Source: Phytophthora quininea (taxonomy: Eukaryota; Oomycota; Peronosporomycetes; Peronosporales; Peronosporaceae). From it: a DNA stretch of 64,000 bases. The stretch is taken from assembly GCA_011947345.1 (NCBI GenBank), contig JAAVTG010000670.1, positions 1-64,000 of the forward strand, read 5' to 3'. The notes below the pieces were generated by a model. It had not been told where the DNA came from and did not search any database. It saw only the letters and a list, made by a program, of their open reading frames with translations. The stretch's first letter is position 1; each line of letters opens with the position of its first letter. This document shows positions 44,186 to 54,018 of this stretch, piece after piece. Made by a program: the position numbers and the translations under genes.

Positions 44186-44944
44186 ATGCTGTCTACCAAG
44201 CGCCCGTCCAGCATCACGATCATCGGGTCTCCACCGAACGAGCCAAGGCATCGTACACTCGTGTGCGCCGTGAAAGGGATCCCTGGCCGCATCTGCATTG
44301 TCACCATCCGTGCCGACGCGACGGTTGCAGAGCTCGAGAAAAAGGTCTACGAGGCCAACGCCGCCGACTTCAGCGACATCTCCGCCGCCATGCTGCGCCT
44401 CTTCTCGACCAAACGCTTCCCCGGCAACGAGTGGGCTCGGCTTGGCGCCATCCAAGAGATAGCGGAGCTGCCTCTGAAGGCGAACCTGTTCTGGCGGAAC
44501 GAGGCTGTCGGCGACCACTTCCCGTCCGACATTCCTCCTGTGGACTCGGGCGTCGTGCACGTCCTCGGTGCCATTACGACTCCAAACCCACGCGAGCCGC
44601 GGCTGAGTCTTCCAGACGACAAGCCCACGAGCACAAACTTTGAGGAGGAAATCGAGCGGTACAACCGAGTTGCAGAAGCACTTGATCTGCTGGTGATCTG
44701 GGAAATCAAAGGCACGGATTTCTCTGCACCACATGACTTCCCAAGCGCCCAGTGGCTCGAGTACGAGCGCTATTGCGGCGTTGAGCGATCGCGCGTCTTC
44801 ATTGGAGATAAGAAGACGTGGCGAGAACTGTTTGCTGCGTGCAACGAGGCGGTGATCAGGGCGGAGGGAAGGGTTGGCGGTCGCTTCATTGAGGGCTTTG
44901 AGTGGGTGTCGAATGACGCACTAGAACCGCAAGTTGGGTCGTGA
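44186..44944 (+). CDS. Crinkler (CRN)-like protein B
   Basis: Intact 252-residue ORF, close paralogue of the gene at 34800-35570 (both begin MLSTKRPSS and end EPQVGS/EAQVGS-like). LVCAVKG, IVTIRADATVAELEKKVYEAN and AAMLRLFSTKRFPGNEWA form the ubiquitin-like head; SGVVHVLGAI sits at the HVLV position, slightly eroded. The C-domain EALDLLVIWEIKGTDFS and YERYCGVERSRVFIGDKKTWREL is more conserved between the two copies than the middle part, so the C-domain is probably the constrained, active part. TCATTCCGCAA just before the ATG matches the initiator consensus, giving a very short leader if used. Confidence 0.8.
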   Translation: MLSTKRPSSITIIGSPPNEPRHRTLVCAVKGIPGRICIVTIRADATVAELEKKVYEANAADFSDISAAMLRLFSTKRFPGNEWARLGAIQEIAELPLKANLFWRNEAVGDHFPSDIPPVDSGVVHVLGAITTPNPREPRLSLPDDKPTSTNFEEEIERYNRVAEALDLLVIWEIKGTDFSAPHDFPSAQWLEYERYCGVERSRVFIGDKKTWRELFAACNEAVIRAEGRVGGRFIEGFEWVSNDALEPQVGS

Positions 44945-45018
44945 ATTGGCATTCTGGCAACCAGCAACGTTCATCTGCAAGACCATACCAAGAGGTTGAG
45001 GAGGTCAATGATTTTATC

Positions 45019-45864
45019 TCACTCCGATTGCTCGTCGTCTTTGCTTGCCGACTCCTCTGGTGTGCGAGCCAACGCCTTTTGCTCGATGATGTTCATGTTC
45101 TCGATGCGCCAGTCCACATCTTCGGGTTCCGTGACCTTGGACTCGAACACGACTCGATAGACATTCTGCTGCTGCACGTTCAGCGTCTTGTCCTCCAGAA
45201 ACACCAGACGCAGATCTTCCACCGTCGAGACGTCCACATGCAGCCGCAAGTGCTCCACCGTCGCTTCCGCGTTCACGCCTGTCGGCGGCTTCTTGAAGGT
45301 CACCAGGTCGTCGTACTCCTTCTCTGTCAGTCGTCGATACAGGACTTGAGCGATCTGAGCCTTCTCGATCCTCATCTGCTCGCACTCAACGTAGCGCTTC
45401 TTCTTGAGGTAGTTGGTCTTCACCTGCAGCGCCATACGGTTGTAGTACGCGGGCGTGGTGAACCCTTTCAAGCTGTTGGCCGCTTCCGAGTTGACGCCGT
45501 CCTCCTCCGCAAGGAACTTTGGAAAGTCGACGCAGTTCAAACTCCGCAGGTTCTGCTCCGTAGCAACTTTTGCTCCTTCTAGGAACTCCACCAGGTCCAC
45601 GGTGGTCTTCATGGGCAAGTTCAGCTGCACAAACAGCAGCACTTGCCCGAGTTGGGACATCTTGTTGGAGAAGATTTGCTTGTCCTGGTACTCCTCGAGT
45701 TTGGGCATCCCGTCGATACTGCGACGCCAAAGGCGGGCAGCAAGGGCGAAGCCGCGGTCGAATCTCGGCACCGATTCGCCAGAGCTGGAGAAGCATCGAC
45801 TGGAAGGCTTCAGGACTTGCTGACGGCGCAAAGAGACGAGCGTTCGAGCGGAGTGACGCAGCAT
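45019..45864 (-). CDS. Tim44-like mitochondrial-type family member 3
   Basis: Intact 281-residue ORF, the best-preserved member. Presequence MLRHSARTLVSLRRQQVLKPSSRCFSS (Arg/Ser-rich, no acids). Signature TVDLVEFLEGAKVATEQNLRSLNCVDFPKF; Tyr/Lys-rich middle; C-terminus VYRVVFESKVTEPEDVDWRIENMNIIEQ with the PEDVDWRI end, then an acidic tail. The family is likely imported to mitochondria. A hAT element sits 41 bp upstream of the start codon, next to a CCATTTC initiator-like sequence, and could alter expression. Confidence 0.8.
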   Translation of the reverse strand: MLRHSARTLVSLRRQQVLKPSSRCFSSSGESVPRFDRGFALAARLWRRSIDGMPKLEEYQDKQIFSNKMSQLGQVLLFVQLNLPMKTTVDLVEFLEGAKVATEQNLRSLNCVDFPKFLAEEDGVNSEAANSLKGFTTPAYYNRMALQVKTNYLKKKRYVECEQMRIEKAQIAQVLYRRLTEKEYDDLVTFKKPPTGVNAEATVEHLRLHVDVSTVEDLRLVFLEDKTLNVQQQNVYRVVFESKVTEPEDVDWRIENMNIIEQKALARTPEESASKDDEQSE

Positions 45865-45905
45865 TTTCTATCGGCAACGGTCGAAATGGTGCCATCATTC
45901 ACGGT

Positions 45906-46602
45906 CAGGGCTGCCGAAAATAGCATGGCAATAATAATAATGGCCATACATATCATACATAAATGTATGTTTTAGCGATGGACCATACAATGTCATAATG
46001 TATGTGGCAATCCTAGCTAAAAGAATAATGTATGCAAGGTGCACAGCAAAATTATGCCCCCGCAGAACCAACCATTTACTGGAGTGTGTTTTGTCTGTAG
46101 CTGTTCGGGCTGTGTCCGTGTCTTGCGAGGCAACTCTAACCGCCTGACAAGAACGGAGAAGGCAGTACTCCAGCCTTTCGCTGCAAGTGCTGCAGCCGCG
46201 CCCGAATCGGACGACGAAGAGAGCTCGTCGTTCGTCGAGCGCCTTCAAAAGCGCAGGAAGCTGGCGCAACAAGAGCAGAAGTACGTGCTGATCCGTAGTA
46301 TCCCTCCGACGTCGAACATCGTGGAGAGGTTCTTTAGTATTGCCCGGACGACATTTGGGCAAGAACGCAACAGCCTTCAACCAGCGACGCTCGAGCAGAT
46401 CCTCTTTCTCCGTCAGAACGCAAGCTACTGGGACGTAGGTACCATTGATAGTCTCCGAAGTTAACCACCATCATAAGCCATTATGTATGTGTTAAACCTT
46501 CTACATGCCATTATTTATGTAGATGATTCTGCTGGCTGCCTACCATTATTTATCTAGTGTTGTCGTTCTTGCTAGAAAAACATGCCATTATCGGCAGCCC
46601 TG
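45906..46602 (+). mobile_element. 697-bp hAT-family element with transposase C-terminus
   Basis: Both ends read inward CAGGGCTGCCGA, and both sides carry the same 8 bp TTCACGGT (45898-45905 and 46603-46610), the target duplication length of hAT elements. Inside, a plus-strand ORF (to 46464, up to 141 codons from 46039) ends with the hAT dimerisation region: PPTSNIVERFFSIARTTFGQERNSL and LEQILFLRQNASYWDVGTI. The BED finger and DDE core are missing, so this is a non-autonomous deletion derivative. AT-rich subterminal repeats (cattatttatg, aatgtatg) flank the ORF. The perfect target duplication means the insertion is young. Confidence 0.9.
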
Positions 46603-46750
46603 TTCACGGTGCAAAAGTGTGGGGTGGAAAATGCTGCATCTTCATGGACACCGAAATGACACTACGAAGAAGCTTGTTCACGTACAGATCATTGCTAGGC
46701 ACCATACATGTAGCTAGCGATCACTGATGCACTCGTACTAGACTGGGAGA

Positions 46751-47716
46751 CTATACTTTGTGTCCGCGCTCCACCGTGACTTCATCGCTGGTATTTGCAT
46801 CGGCGAACACTGTGCGCGAGAGCTGCTTGGCGGCATTGTTGACGGCGACCGTGTCCAGCATCCGCCACTCGAGCTCTTCTGGACTGCCGACTTTGCTGCC
46901 GAACGCCCACGTGCGCGTGTTGTCCTGCAGCGCCAGACATTCCTCCTGGCCAATGAGGGTCATCCTGGTCGTCTCACTGCTCCTGGTCATCACGTGGATC
47001 TGCATGTACTCGATGGAGGCGTCGTTCGACCACAAGAGTGGCAGCTTGGCCAGTCCTGCCATCTGCGCGTCGAACTGAGTCTGTGTGAGTTGCGCGTACT
47101 GCACGTTGACCACCACTGCGTCCTCGATCGTAATGTCCTGCAGCTCCAGCGTCATCTTGTGCTGCTCGCGCGTCACAGCTGCCGCCTCCTTGATGTTGTC
47201 GAAGAACCTGGGCGTGCAATAGTCCTGGAGCTCTTCTGCTATGGCTGAGTGGGGTGTCAAACCCGCCGCAAATGGCCAAACTCTTTCGAGTTGACGGCCT
47301 TCAGTTGCACCTCGACAGTCGTTTTGGCTCCTTCCAGGAACTCTTGGAGCTCCACCTGCGTCTCCGCTGGCATGTGCAGCTGCACCATCGTCCACCACAG
47401 TCTCGCGGGATTCGTCCCCGCAGAGAAGAGCTGCAGGTCCTTCTCGTACTTGGACAGGCGTTCGGCATTGTCCATGACGCGCTTGACAGCCGTCGCCACC
47501 GTCGAGACGCCGCTCTTCAGCCGAGACGGCGACGAGCTCCACGAGCGGCAGCAAATCGCGTGCTGCATTTGGCGTCCACAGGTTCGTAAACCGCCGGAAA
47601 ACACACGAAGTCAGAGGATTCTTCGATCAACGTATTCCTACGGTCGCACAACTACCAACCTTGTCGCCATTGGGAATGCCTTTTATGGCCAGACGCGACG
47701 GTAGAACTCGCAGCAT
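46751..47716 (-). CDS. Tim44-like mitochondrial-type family member 4
   Basis: Exon 1 (47716-47660) encodes 19 residues, MLRVLPSRLAIKGIPNGDK, a presequence. A 97-bp GT-AG intron (47659-47563, phase 0) leads to exon 2 starting HAICCRSWSS. Signature QVELQEFLEGAKTTVEVQLKAVNSKEF. One frame break near 47270 (one base missing). C-terminus TWAFGSKVGSPEELEWRMLDTV. The phase-0 intron right after the presequence recurs in member 6, supporting both gene models. Confidence 0.7.
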
Positions 47717-47853
47717 TTTGCCGACAAGCTCTCAAGACCGAGAAGAGCGAGTGAAGTGAGGACGGCAAGGTCTCATTCCACGTTGTACCGTGGTTTTGGT
47801 ACGAGTGTTGCTCTTGATGGCTCGAGGCAATCTTGGCATGAAAGGTCTTGACC

Positions 47854-48714
47854 ATGCTGCAGCGCCATCTCCAGTATGCCCGAGCTACGACGGCGCGTTT
47901 TGCCCGTCAGCGCAAAGTGCAGCCCCTGTCTTCATCTTCGTGGTCAACTGGAGAGTTTTTCCAGCGCTGCTACGACTGCCGGGGCCAGCTACTTCGCTAT
48001 CAGATGAACGACGTCTTCTTTCCTGGCCGAGATGCGCTCATCCTATTTGCCTAATTGGAGCGTCCTTCCAACACGAAGATCGACGCCCTGGAGTTCCTGC
48101 GTGAGGCTCAACGTACCATTGAATTTATCTTACGAAGATGAAAATTTCACGGCACCGGGGCTGCTGCGTATGACGGACAAGGATCTTTACTTTTACCAAT
48201 TCACTCTTGAAGTGCTATCCCAGCAGGAGAATGGCTCTAGCGGGAAGTTGAGCGACGTTAAGATCTCCAAACCGTTCGTATACCAAGTGGAATCCAGCCA
48301 GTTCAAGCGAGCACAGAGCAGGCTTTCGCAAGCCACCGATCTGATAAGCTTCCAGCTCAAAGAAGACCACTGTGTGAATTTGGTCGAGTTGGCGGAATCC
48401 AGCGACTACTCGCTTGCGGACTGGTTCCCCAAAATTCGAGTGAACACCGGAAGATGGCTCATGCTCTGGACTCGGAGAAGGTGGAGGTGGAAGTGCGCCT
48501 GAAGATTGAAGTCATGTGCGAGGTGACCTTGGTCCAGGATTTGGCAGACGATTCCGCAGACGGACGAGACCTCCGGAAAACCGAATTTCCTCTTGTAGCG
48601 ATGTTTGAGTCGGTAGTGACCCGCCCCGAAGATGTGCATTGGCTCTTGATGGCGATCAGCGAACTCGATGGAGAGGACGACAAAGATGATGAAGAGGATG
48701 GCGACACAGTCTAG
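47854..48714 (+). pseudogene. Tim44-like family member 5, probably inactive
   Basis: Presequence-like start MLQRHLQYARATTARFARQRK. An in-frame TAA at 48052-48054 precedes LERPSNTKIDALEFLREAQRTIEFIL. Two frame breaks follow (near 48137 and 48460), the first not explained by a single missing base. The C-terminus FPLVAMFESVVTRPEDVHWLLMAISELD is preserved. The stop codon plus this break make it the best candidate for a true pseudogene in the family. It is divergent from member 4, with 137 bp between start codons. Confidence 0.6.
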
Positions 48715-48929
48715 TAAATGAGTTTGCCTTTCCGATTTTTCTTGAAACACAAATGTCACTACTACCGTAGCGGAGCTTACTCCATGGCGGCCAGGAGAGA
48801 CCGAAGTTTTGCACTTGGTCGCTGAAGCAACAATTTCATAACCAACCTCTCGTTGAAGTAAATGTGTTTACTTAACAGAGTATCGAAAAGATTTGTCGCT
48901 TTTTCCACCACAGATCGGACGCTGCCAAG

Positions 48930-49842
48930 ATGCTGCGTTTGGTGCGTCGTTGCAGCTCTCTACGTGGGCGCCAGCCTCGTATCTTGGCCTCCGTGCAGGT
49001 GACTAACGTCCATACCTCTTCTACTCGTGCATTTAGTAACCGTTGCTGTACTCTCATCAGTATTTCTCATCCAAGCCCTCGGTAGTGGACGGCGTGGACG
49101 GCATTCTGCACTTCGCCAACCGCGCCAAGGACCGCGTCCCCGCCCAGATGGACCGCTACCGCCAGCACAGCGTGTTTCCCCCGACAACTGGGAGCTGCAG
49201 AACTTCATTCTGTTCACCAAACTGCAGCTACCCACCAATACAGAGATCGACGCCGTCGAGTTCCTGAACGGCGCCAGATTCGCCTGCGACCTGGCAGTCC
49301 ACACGATGTACAGTCAGGAGTTCGTCAACTTTGCCACAGGGGCCATCAGTACATCCCCTGCGGCCGAGAAGATGAAAGAGGCGCTGTCAGCAGGCTGCTA
49401 CGAGGCGTTTCTGTTCGCCATGAAGGAGACGAGTAAGACTGGCAATCGCTTCACTCTCCAGCAGTTGGACATCAAAGGGGTCCATCTCTACGACGTCGAC
49501 TGGGACCGCATGTCTCTTGCCGAACTCAAACAGGAGGACGCTTTGGAAGCGTACAATCGAGCGCAAGCTGCAGAATTGGAGGACGAAGCACAACATGGTC
49601 CTATTAAAGAGGAGGACAGGAAAGTCGTGGAGCTTAAGGTGGACATCCAACCGGAAGACCACTCCACGATGGTCGAGAGACTGCGGTTGGACGTGTTGAT
49701 GAACTCGGTGGAGCACTTGGAGGTGGTCACGGCCGACTCGACCGACCAAGTGCTGGAGAAGAAATCGTCGGCCGTTTGGCGCTTCGAGTCGCTCGTGACG
49801 CAGCCTGAAGACGTCGACTGGCGGATCGTCAGCGTGTTCTAG
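48930..49842 (+). CDS. Tim44-like mitochondrial-type family member 6
   Basis: Exon 1 (48930-48998) codes MLRLVRRCSSLRGRQPRILASVQ, a presequence. The intron 48999-49060 (62 bp, GT-AG, phase 0) joins YFSSKPSVVDGVDGI. One frame break near 49180 in a cccc run (one base missing). Then LQNFILFTKLQLPTNTEIDAVEFLNGARFACDLAVHTMYSQEF (here only the parts VEFLNGARF and MYSQEF are the signature), LQQLDIKGVHLYDVDWDR and the end VWRFESLVTQPEDVDWRIVSVF. Expected in mitochondria; role unknown. Confidence 0.7.
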
Positions 49843-50189
49843 TGAATTTCTGGCTATTTGGTGGAGATGAACTGGTTCGGTTGCAGAGGAGGTGGCTGTC
49901 CTAATGAAGTGACGAATTTTCGCTGGCAAAATGGTTTCTGGCCAGGGTTTTTATCGATGGTGGAGGAGTCTTTGACGTGTGGCAGCCTGGTCTATCACTA
50001 AATATTGTATTTCTGGTTCAGGGGCCAAGCAAGATATGACTTTTATTTGTTGGTATTTAATGGAAATCTTTAGCACCCTGCAGTCGTTGCTGCTCGAGAT
50101 CGGTTTGGTTGCAATAAGGAGGTTGCTAGGAAGCACGGCGATTGCACATTGTGCTGCAAAGTTGTTAGACCGGCTTAGTGTGGTTACTA
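49843..50189. other. Intergenic, no gene seen
   Basis: 3' flanks of member 6 and of S1-like copy 3. Nothing recognised. Confidence 0.5.
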
Positions 50190-50660
50190 TCATTTCATCC
50201 ACATGCCGTTGCCACCTGTGATGGAATCGATCCACTTGCGAGCGCACGTGGCACCTTTCGTCAAAATGCGCTGACAATGAGCAGAGCACCCGAGTCCCCA
50301 TAGCCTTATCCGAGACTCCTCCAGCCGACTGTCTCGTAGATTGGCACAGGCTTCGTCACTCAATTCAAGGTCAACGCCTTGCAGTTCGTAGGGTTTGAAC
50401 TGTGCCATCGATTTCACGGTGCTGGAGCTTGCCAAACCGGGCTCCTTCAAGCCCGTGAAGTTCGCTGCAGCAGATGACTCTGACTTCGAAGCTGGAAATG
50501 GGCGCTGATCTCCGCTCGACCGGTACCTATTTCTCCGAGTAATTTAGGTGGTTCATGATGAAGATCACTCGGATCCGCTCGCCGTCTTGAGTGCCATTTC
50601 GAAAGTGCGAGCCGATGGAAGCCGAGCGAACGCCGAACGTCACGCAATGTGAAGTGATGA
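50190..50660 (-). pseudogene. S1 protease-like fragment (copy 3)
   Basis: Minus-strand pieces read VTFGVRSASIGSHFRNGTQDGERI, IMNHLNYSEK with a stop, then EPGLASSSTV, FKPYELQGVDLELSDEACANL and TCARKWIDSITGGNGMWMK. The Ser motif is absent: the sequence jumps from RDSRLEESRIRLWG to the C-terminal helix. It is a relic. Its 5' end abuts, head to head, the plus-strand copy 4, so the two were probably joined by a rearrangement near 50660-50730. Confidence 0.6.
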
Positions 50661-50729
50661 GGACGCGCGTTGGAGAGATCAACGAGCCGACACACCAATT
50701 GTCGCCGTCTTGGCTCCCGCAGGAACAGT

Positions 50730-51146
50730 ATGAAGTTGGAGAGACCCAGCTCGTTCAAGCCTGTGGCTCTGGCGGCAGCCGACGACTCGGATATCAAGGA
50801 CGGCGAGTGGGCTGTCAAAATGGGCTGGGACGACACTGCGGGGGTCAACACGACAGCCTACGAGCTGCAGCGAGCGGACGTGCAGTTGATGAGCAACGAG
50901 AACTGCGTGAAAGAAACCCGCGTGGATGGGTCTCAGGTGTGCACTCGTGGTGCTGCCAACGAGACGTCGTGCACTGGTGATTACGGTGGTCCGCTGGTTG
51001 TGGAGCGTCCTGGCGGTGACATTCTTGTGGGGATTGTGACGTGGGGCGACGACTGCGGCAGTCCAGGCTTCCCCAGCATTTACTCGCGCGTGTCGAGTGC
51101 GCTGTCGTGGATTTCGTCTGTGGTGGGCGGAGAGTGCTTTCATTAA
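50730..51146 (+). pseudogene. S1 protease-like with Ser-to-Tyr active site (copy 4)
   Basis: An uninterrupted C-terminal two thirds: LERPSSFKPVALAAADDSD, EWAVKMGWDD, YELQRADVQLMSNENC, then ETSCTGDYGGPLVVERPGG, and ILVGIVTWGDDCGSPGFPSIYSRVSSALSWI. The Ser of GDSGGPL is Tyr, so it cannot be a serine protease, while every structural Cys and the C-terminal helix remain. The signal peptide and His block are missing at the 5' end. The clean frame over 130 codons suggests it was under selection until recently, consistent with a GIP-like inhibitor cut by rearrangement. Confidence 0.65.
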
Positions 51147-51583
51147 CGCGTCATTGAATACAGACTTCTGGTCGCAGGTTGTACTGGATTTGATTTCGGC
51201 GAGAGCATGCATCCAGCCGTGCTTAGCCTCAATGACCACTACGTCCTTGGGATTTCTTTCCAGAGACCGAAGAAGGATTCGCGTGAACGCACCAACGTTA
51301 ATATTAAACGACACGCTTGAACTCACTTGAATCGGATCGTCACTGATCGCTTCCAGACCGATTATGCCATTCCTTACAAAAAGACGAAATGCAGATGATG
51401 CTCCTACCGGTAGTAAGGTAAACGCCCAATGATCAAGAAAGAAGTTCTTTGCTGAGCTGGTACTGGAAAATTCATTTGAACATAATGCGAATGTGAAGAG
51501 CAACAACGCAGAATTGCATGCTGGGGGAAATACCGATCTGCTACCTTGACAGTTGATTGTTTGTGCTGGACCACATGGCTGGC
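51147..51583 (-). other. Unrecognised minus-strand ORF fragment with VVVIEAKHG
   Basis: Within the frame 51596-50679, the section about 51540-51160 looks protein-like: FFLDHWAFTLLPVGASS, RNGIIGLEAISDDP and RNPKDVVVIEAKHGWMHAL. The hydrophobic strand followed by E-x-K (VVVIEAK) is the kind of motif seen in PD-(D/E)xK nuclease-fold domains, including some Crinkler C-domains. This is a weak resemblance. The frame then runs antisense to copy 4, so only this part could be real. Confidence 0.25.
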
Positions 51584-52363
51584 TTAGTTGATGCACGAGC
51601 TGTTGCTACCTCCGGTGGTGGCGTCGATCCAGAGACGAGCACTCGACACGCGCGAGTAAATGCCGTAGTATCCTTCCCGCGCGAACGTGTCGTTCTTTGC
51701 CCAACCCACCAGTCCCACCAAAACATCTTCGGTCGAATTACTGACGATGAGTGGGCCACCCGAGTCCCCACTGCACGAGTCCTTGTTGAGAACCCCTCCA
51801 GCACAAACCATACTCGAGTCGACCGTCTCGTACTTGGCGCAGTCTTCGTCAGCTGCTAACTGAACTTCAACGCCCTGCAGCTCGTACTCGGTCGAGCCGT
51901 TCACTTCTGCATTGGTGCTCCACCCCATGATGTAGGCCCATTTACCTGCTTGGTAATCCGAGTCGTCTGCCTCAGCGAGCTTCACCGGCTTGAAGGAGCT
52001 GGGCTTCTCAAGTCCCAACACTACAAAGTCGTTCGACCACAGAACGTTTTCCGAGAAGTTGGGGTGGTTCATGATGGACTTCACGCGGATCTGCTCCCCG
52101 TCTTGAGTGCCATTCTGGAAGTGTGAACTGATTGACACCCAGGGGATATCGTTCGACAGAGTGCGAGGCGGTGAGCACGTGGGAAGGCGAAATCAAGCAA
52201 CCCACGCAGAAACTGTAGCCGTCGTTGGTTCTGCGCAGTCCGGCGGTGTAAGTCTTTGTACCAGTAGGAACGGTAGAGCCTCCGATGATGAGCTTCCGCT
52301 CAATGTCGGCGTTGGAGGTGACGATACGGCGACTGTGGCCGTGAAAGTGGAGAGCACTTTCAT
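51584..52363 (-). CDS. Secreted S1 trypsin-like protease, triad present (copy 5)
   Basis: ATG 52363 starts MKVLSTFTATVAVSS, a signal peptide. In a shifted frame follow LIIGGSTVPTGTKTYTAGLRR, FCVGCLISPSHVLTASHSVE (catalytic His; next Cys is Ser), a second break, then IGSHFQNGTQDGEQI-like sequence, SNDFVVLGLEKPSSF (Asp), YELQGVEVQLAADEDC, and KDSCSGDSGGPLIV (Ser), DVLVGLVGWA and YGIYSRVSSARLWI. All three triad residues are visible, so this copy could be an active secreted protease, unlike copies 1-4. The Cys-to-Ser after His removes one disulphide. Two or three frame breaks remain to be explained. Confidence 0.7.
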
Positions 52364-52792
52364 CTTGACGAGGTGGAGACGAAAGTGAAAGTGTGGAGCG
52401 CAGACATTATTGCCTCGCAGTATTTCTCGACAAGACTTCTGGAGATCATCACGCCAAGTGAAGCACACATACGCATTGATGCACTGAAGCGGGTATTGGA
52501 GGAAAACACAAAGAGCGAGAGCTGCTATCACTTCAACATGACATTGAACAATTCTTCGCAGTACAGTGGGGAACGCCATTCACGAGCAAAATCGCAAGCA
52601 GCGAAAGTTTTGGCCAAAAAGGATGAAGTAACCATGCCTTAACATAAAATTACCTGTACCTGAACTAGCAATATTGTCGAAGGAAACGAGACTTCTACAA
52701 GAAGGCCTGAACGTGTAGCAGCAAAATACGTCTTATGTTGACAGCCGATACACGAGTAACAGACATTGTACTCCGGCAATGCTCGGCGTTGC
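52364..52792. other. Intergenic, no gene seen
   Basis: Short ORFs only. Upstream region of copy 5 and 3' flank of copy 6. Confidence 0.5.
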
Positions 52793-53392
52793 TCAGCTGA
52801 GGCACGTGCCGTTACCACCCGTGATGGAATCAATCCATCGACGAGCCTTCGACACGCGAGGGTAAACGCCAAACTCGCCGTTATTAGCACACGCATTTTC
52901 TGGGCCCCAGCTCACCACTCCGACCAAGACATCCTTCGTGGAGTTATCGGCGCTCACAATCAGCAGACTGCCCGAGTCCCCAAAACATGCGTCCTTGCCC
53001 AAAGCTCCTCCAGCGCACACCATACTTGCATCAATGTTGAAGATCTTGGCACAAGACGCGTTATTTGCCAGCTGAACGTCGACACCCCTTAGTTTGTCGG
53101 CGAACGTGCCGTTTGCTGGACCTCCTTGCCCCACCCCATTGGGGTCGCCCACTTCCCAACCGCAATGTCAGAATCGTCGGCCGCAGCAAGCTTCACAGGC
53201 TTGAAGGAACTCGGTTTGGCAGCTCCAGTAGCAGGAAATCGTCGGCAAATTTCACGTTCTCCGAGTAGTTTGGGTAGTTCATGACGGACACCACTCATAT
53301 CTGCTCGCCGTCTCGAGTGCCATTTGAGAAGTACGAGCCGATCGACGCCCAGTGGATATCGTACGTCACGCTGTGTGAGGCTGTGAGAGGGG
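52793..53392 (-). pseudogene. S1 protease-like, 5' end cut by repeat module (copy 6)
   Basis: Begins abruptly at LTASHSVTYDIHWASIGSY (catalytic His present), with FADDFLLLEL (Asp), SFKPVKLAAADDSD, DKLRGVDVQLANNASC, KDACFGDSGSLLIV (Ser present; GGPL changed to GSLL), DVLVGVVSWGP and SKARRWIDSITGGNG. The sequence upstream of the His block, including the signal peptide, is replaced by the inverted-repeat module that starts at 53393. Two frame breaks. The gene was probably an ordinary family member before the insertion or rearrangement. Confidence 0.65.
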
Positions 53393-53459
53393 GAATTGAA
53401 TTGATTAACTGTTTAGCGGATTTCTCGTCTTAAGGTGATAAGCTATCTATCCGTGAGAG

Positions 53460-53700
53460 TTACGTTCGTGTCGTCCACATGTGGTGCATGGGTTCCAGGA
53501 TATTATTTTCTGGCGGATCAAAGCCAAGTTGGTGCAGCACGCGGACCACAGTAGCGCGGTTGCAATGAAGCTCATGCGTGTGTTGGTAGAGGAATTGGTA
53601 TTGAATCTTGAACGAGTTCAGCAGATTGAGAATACTTGGCACTTCAGTTGCTGTTTCCTGGAAATGAATGTCGTTCCTGAGCCGCCATGTTGAGTTGAGT
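53460..53700 (-). CDS. Small conserved protein, copy a
   Basis: About 75 codons, no ATG identified; the first clear residues are STWRLRNDIHF. Then SILNLLNSFKIQYQFLYQH, LHCNRATVVRVLHQLGFDPP and EPMHHMWTTRT with a stop at 53460. It aligns along its full length with the copy at 55010-55241 even though many bases differ, so the protein has been conserved. No family recognised. It probably has a 5' exon I cannot place. Confidence 0.5.
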
Positions 53701-54018
53701 TGATTCAGATGCTTTCCTTGTGTTCCTGGTTGTTCTTATTTTTTTTTTTTTTATTCTGAAATCTGATCTGTTGAATGATGATTGAATTTGAATGGGATAT
53801 TTGAATGCGAAGTTAATCATTTCCTTTCTTCTGGATGTTTTCTGTTGGCCCTCGGCCCGGCAGCCCTCGCAGGGACTCGGAGGGAGGAACTTCGTGAGTT
53901 GCATACACAACCCACTGGACCACCAGGAGGCCTCAAAATGATGGCAACAAGTACCGAAGTGGATTGGAATTGCATTCTCGTAATACGGGTCACCCGTATC
54001 TCTTCCTAATTGTAGCAT

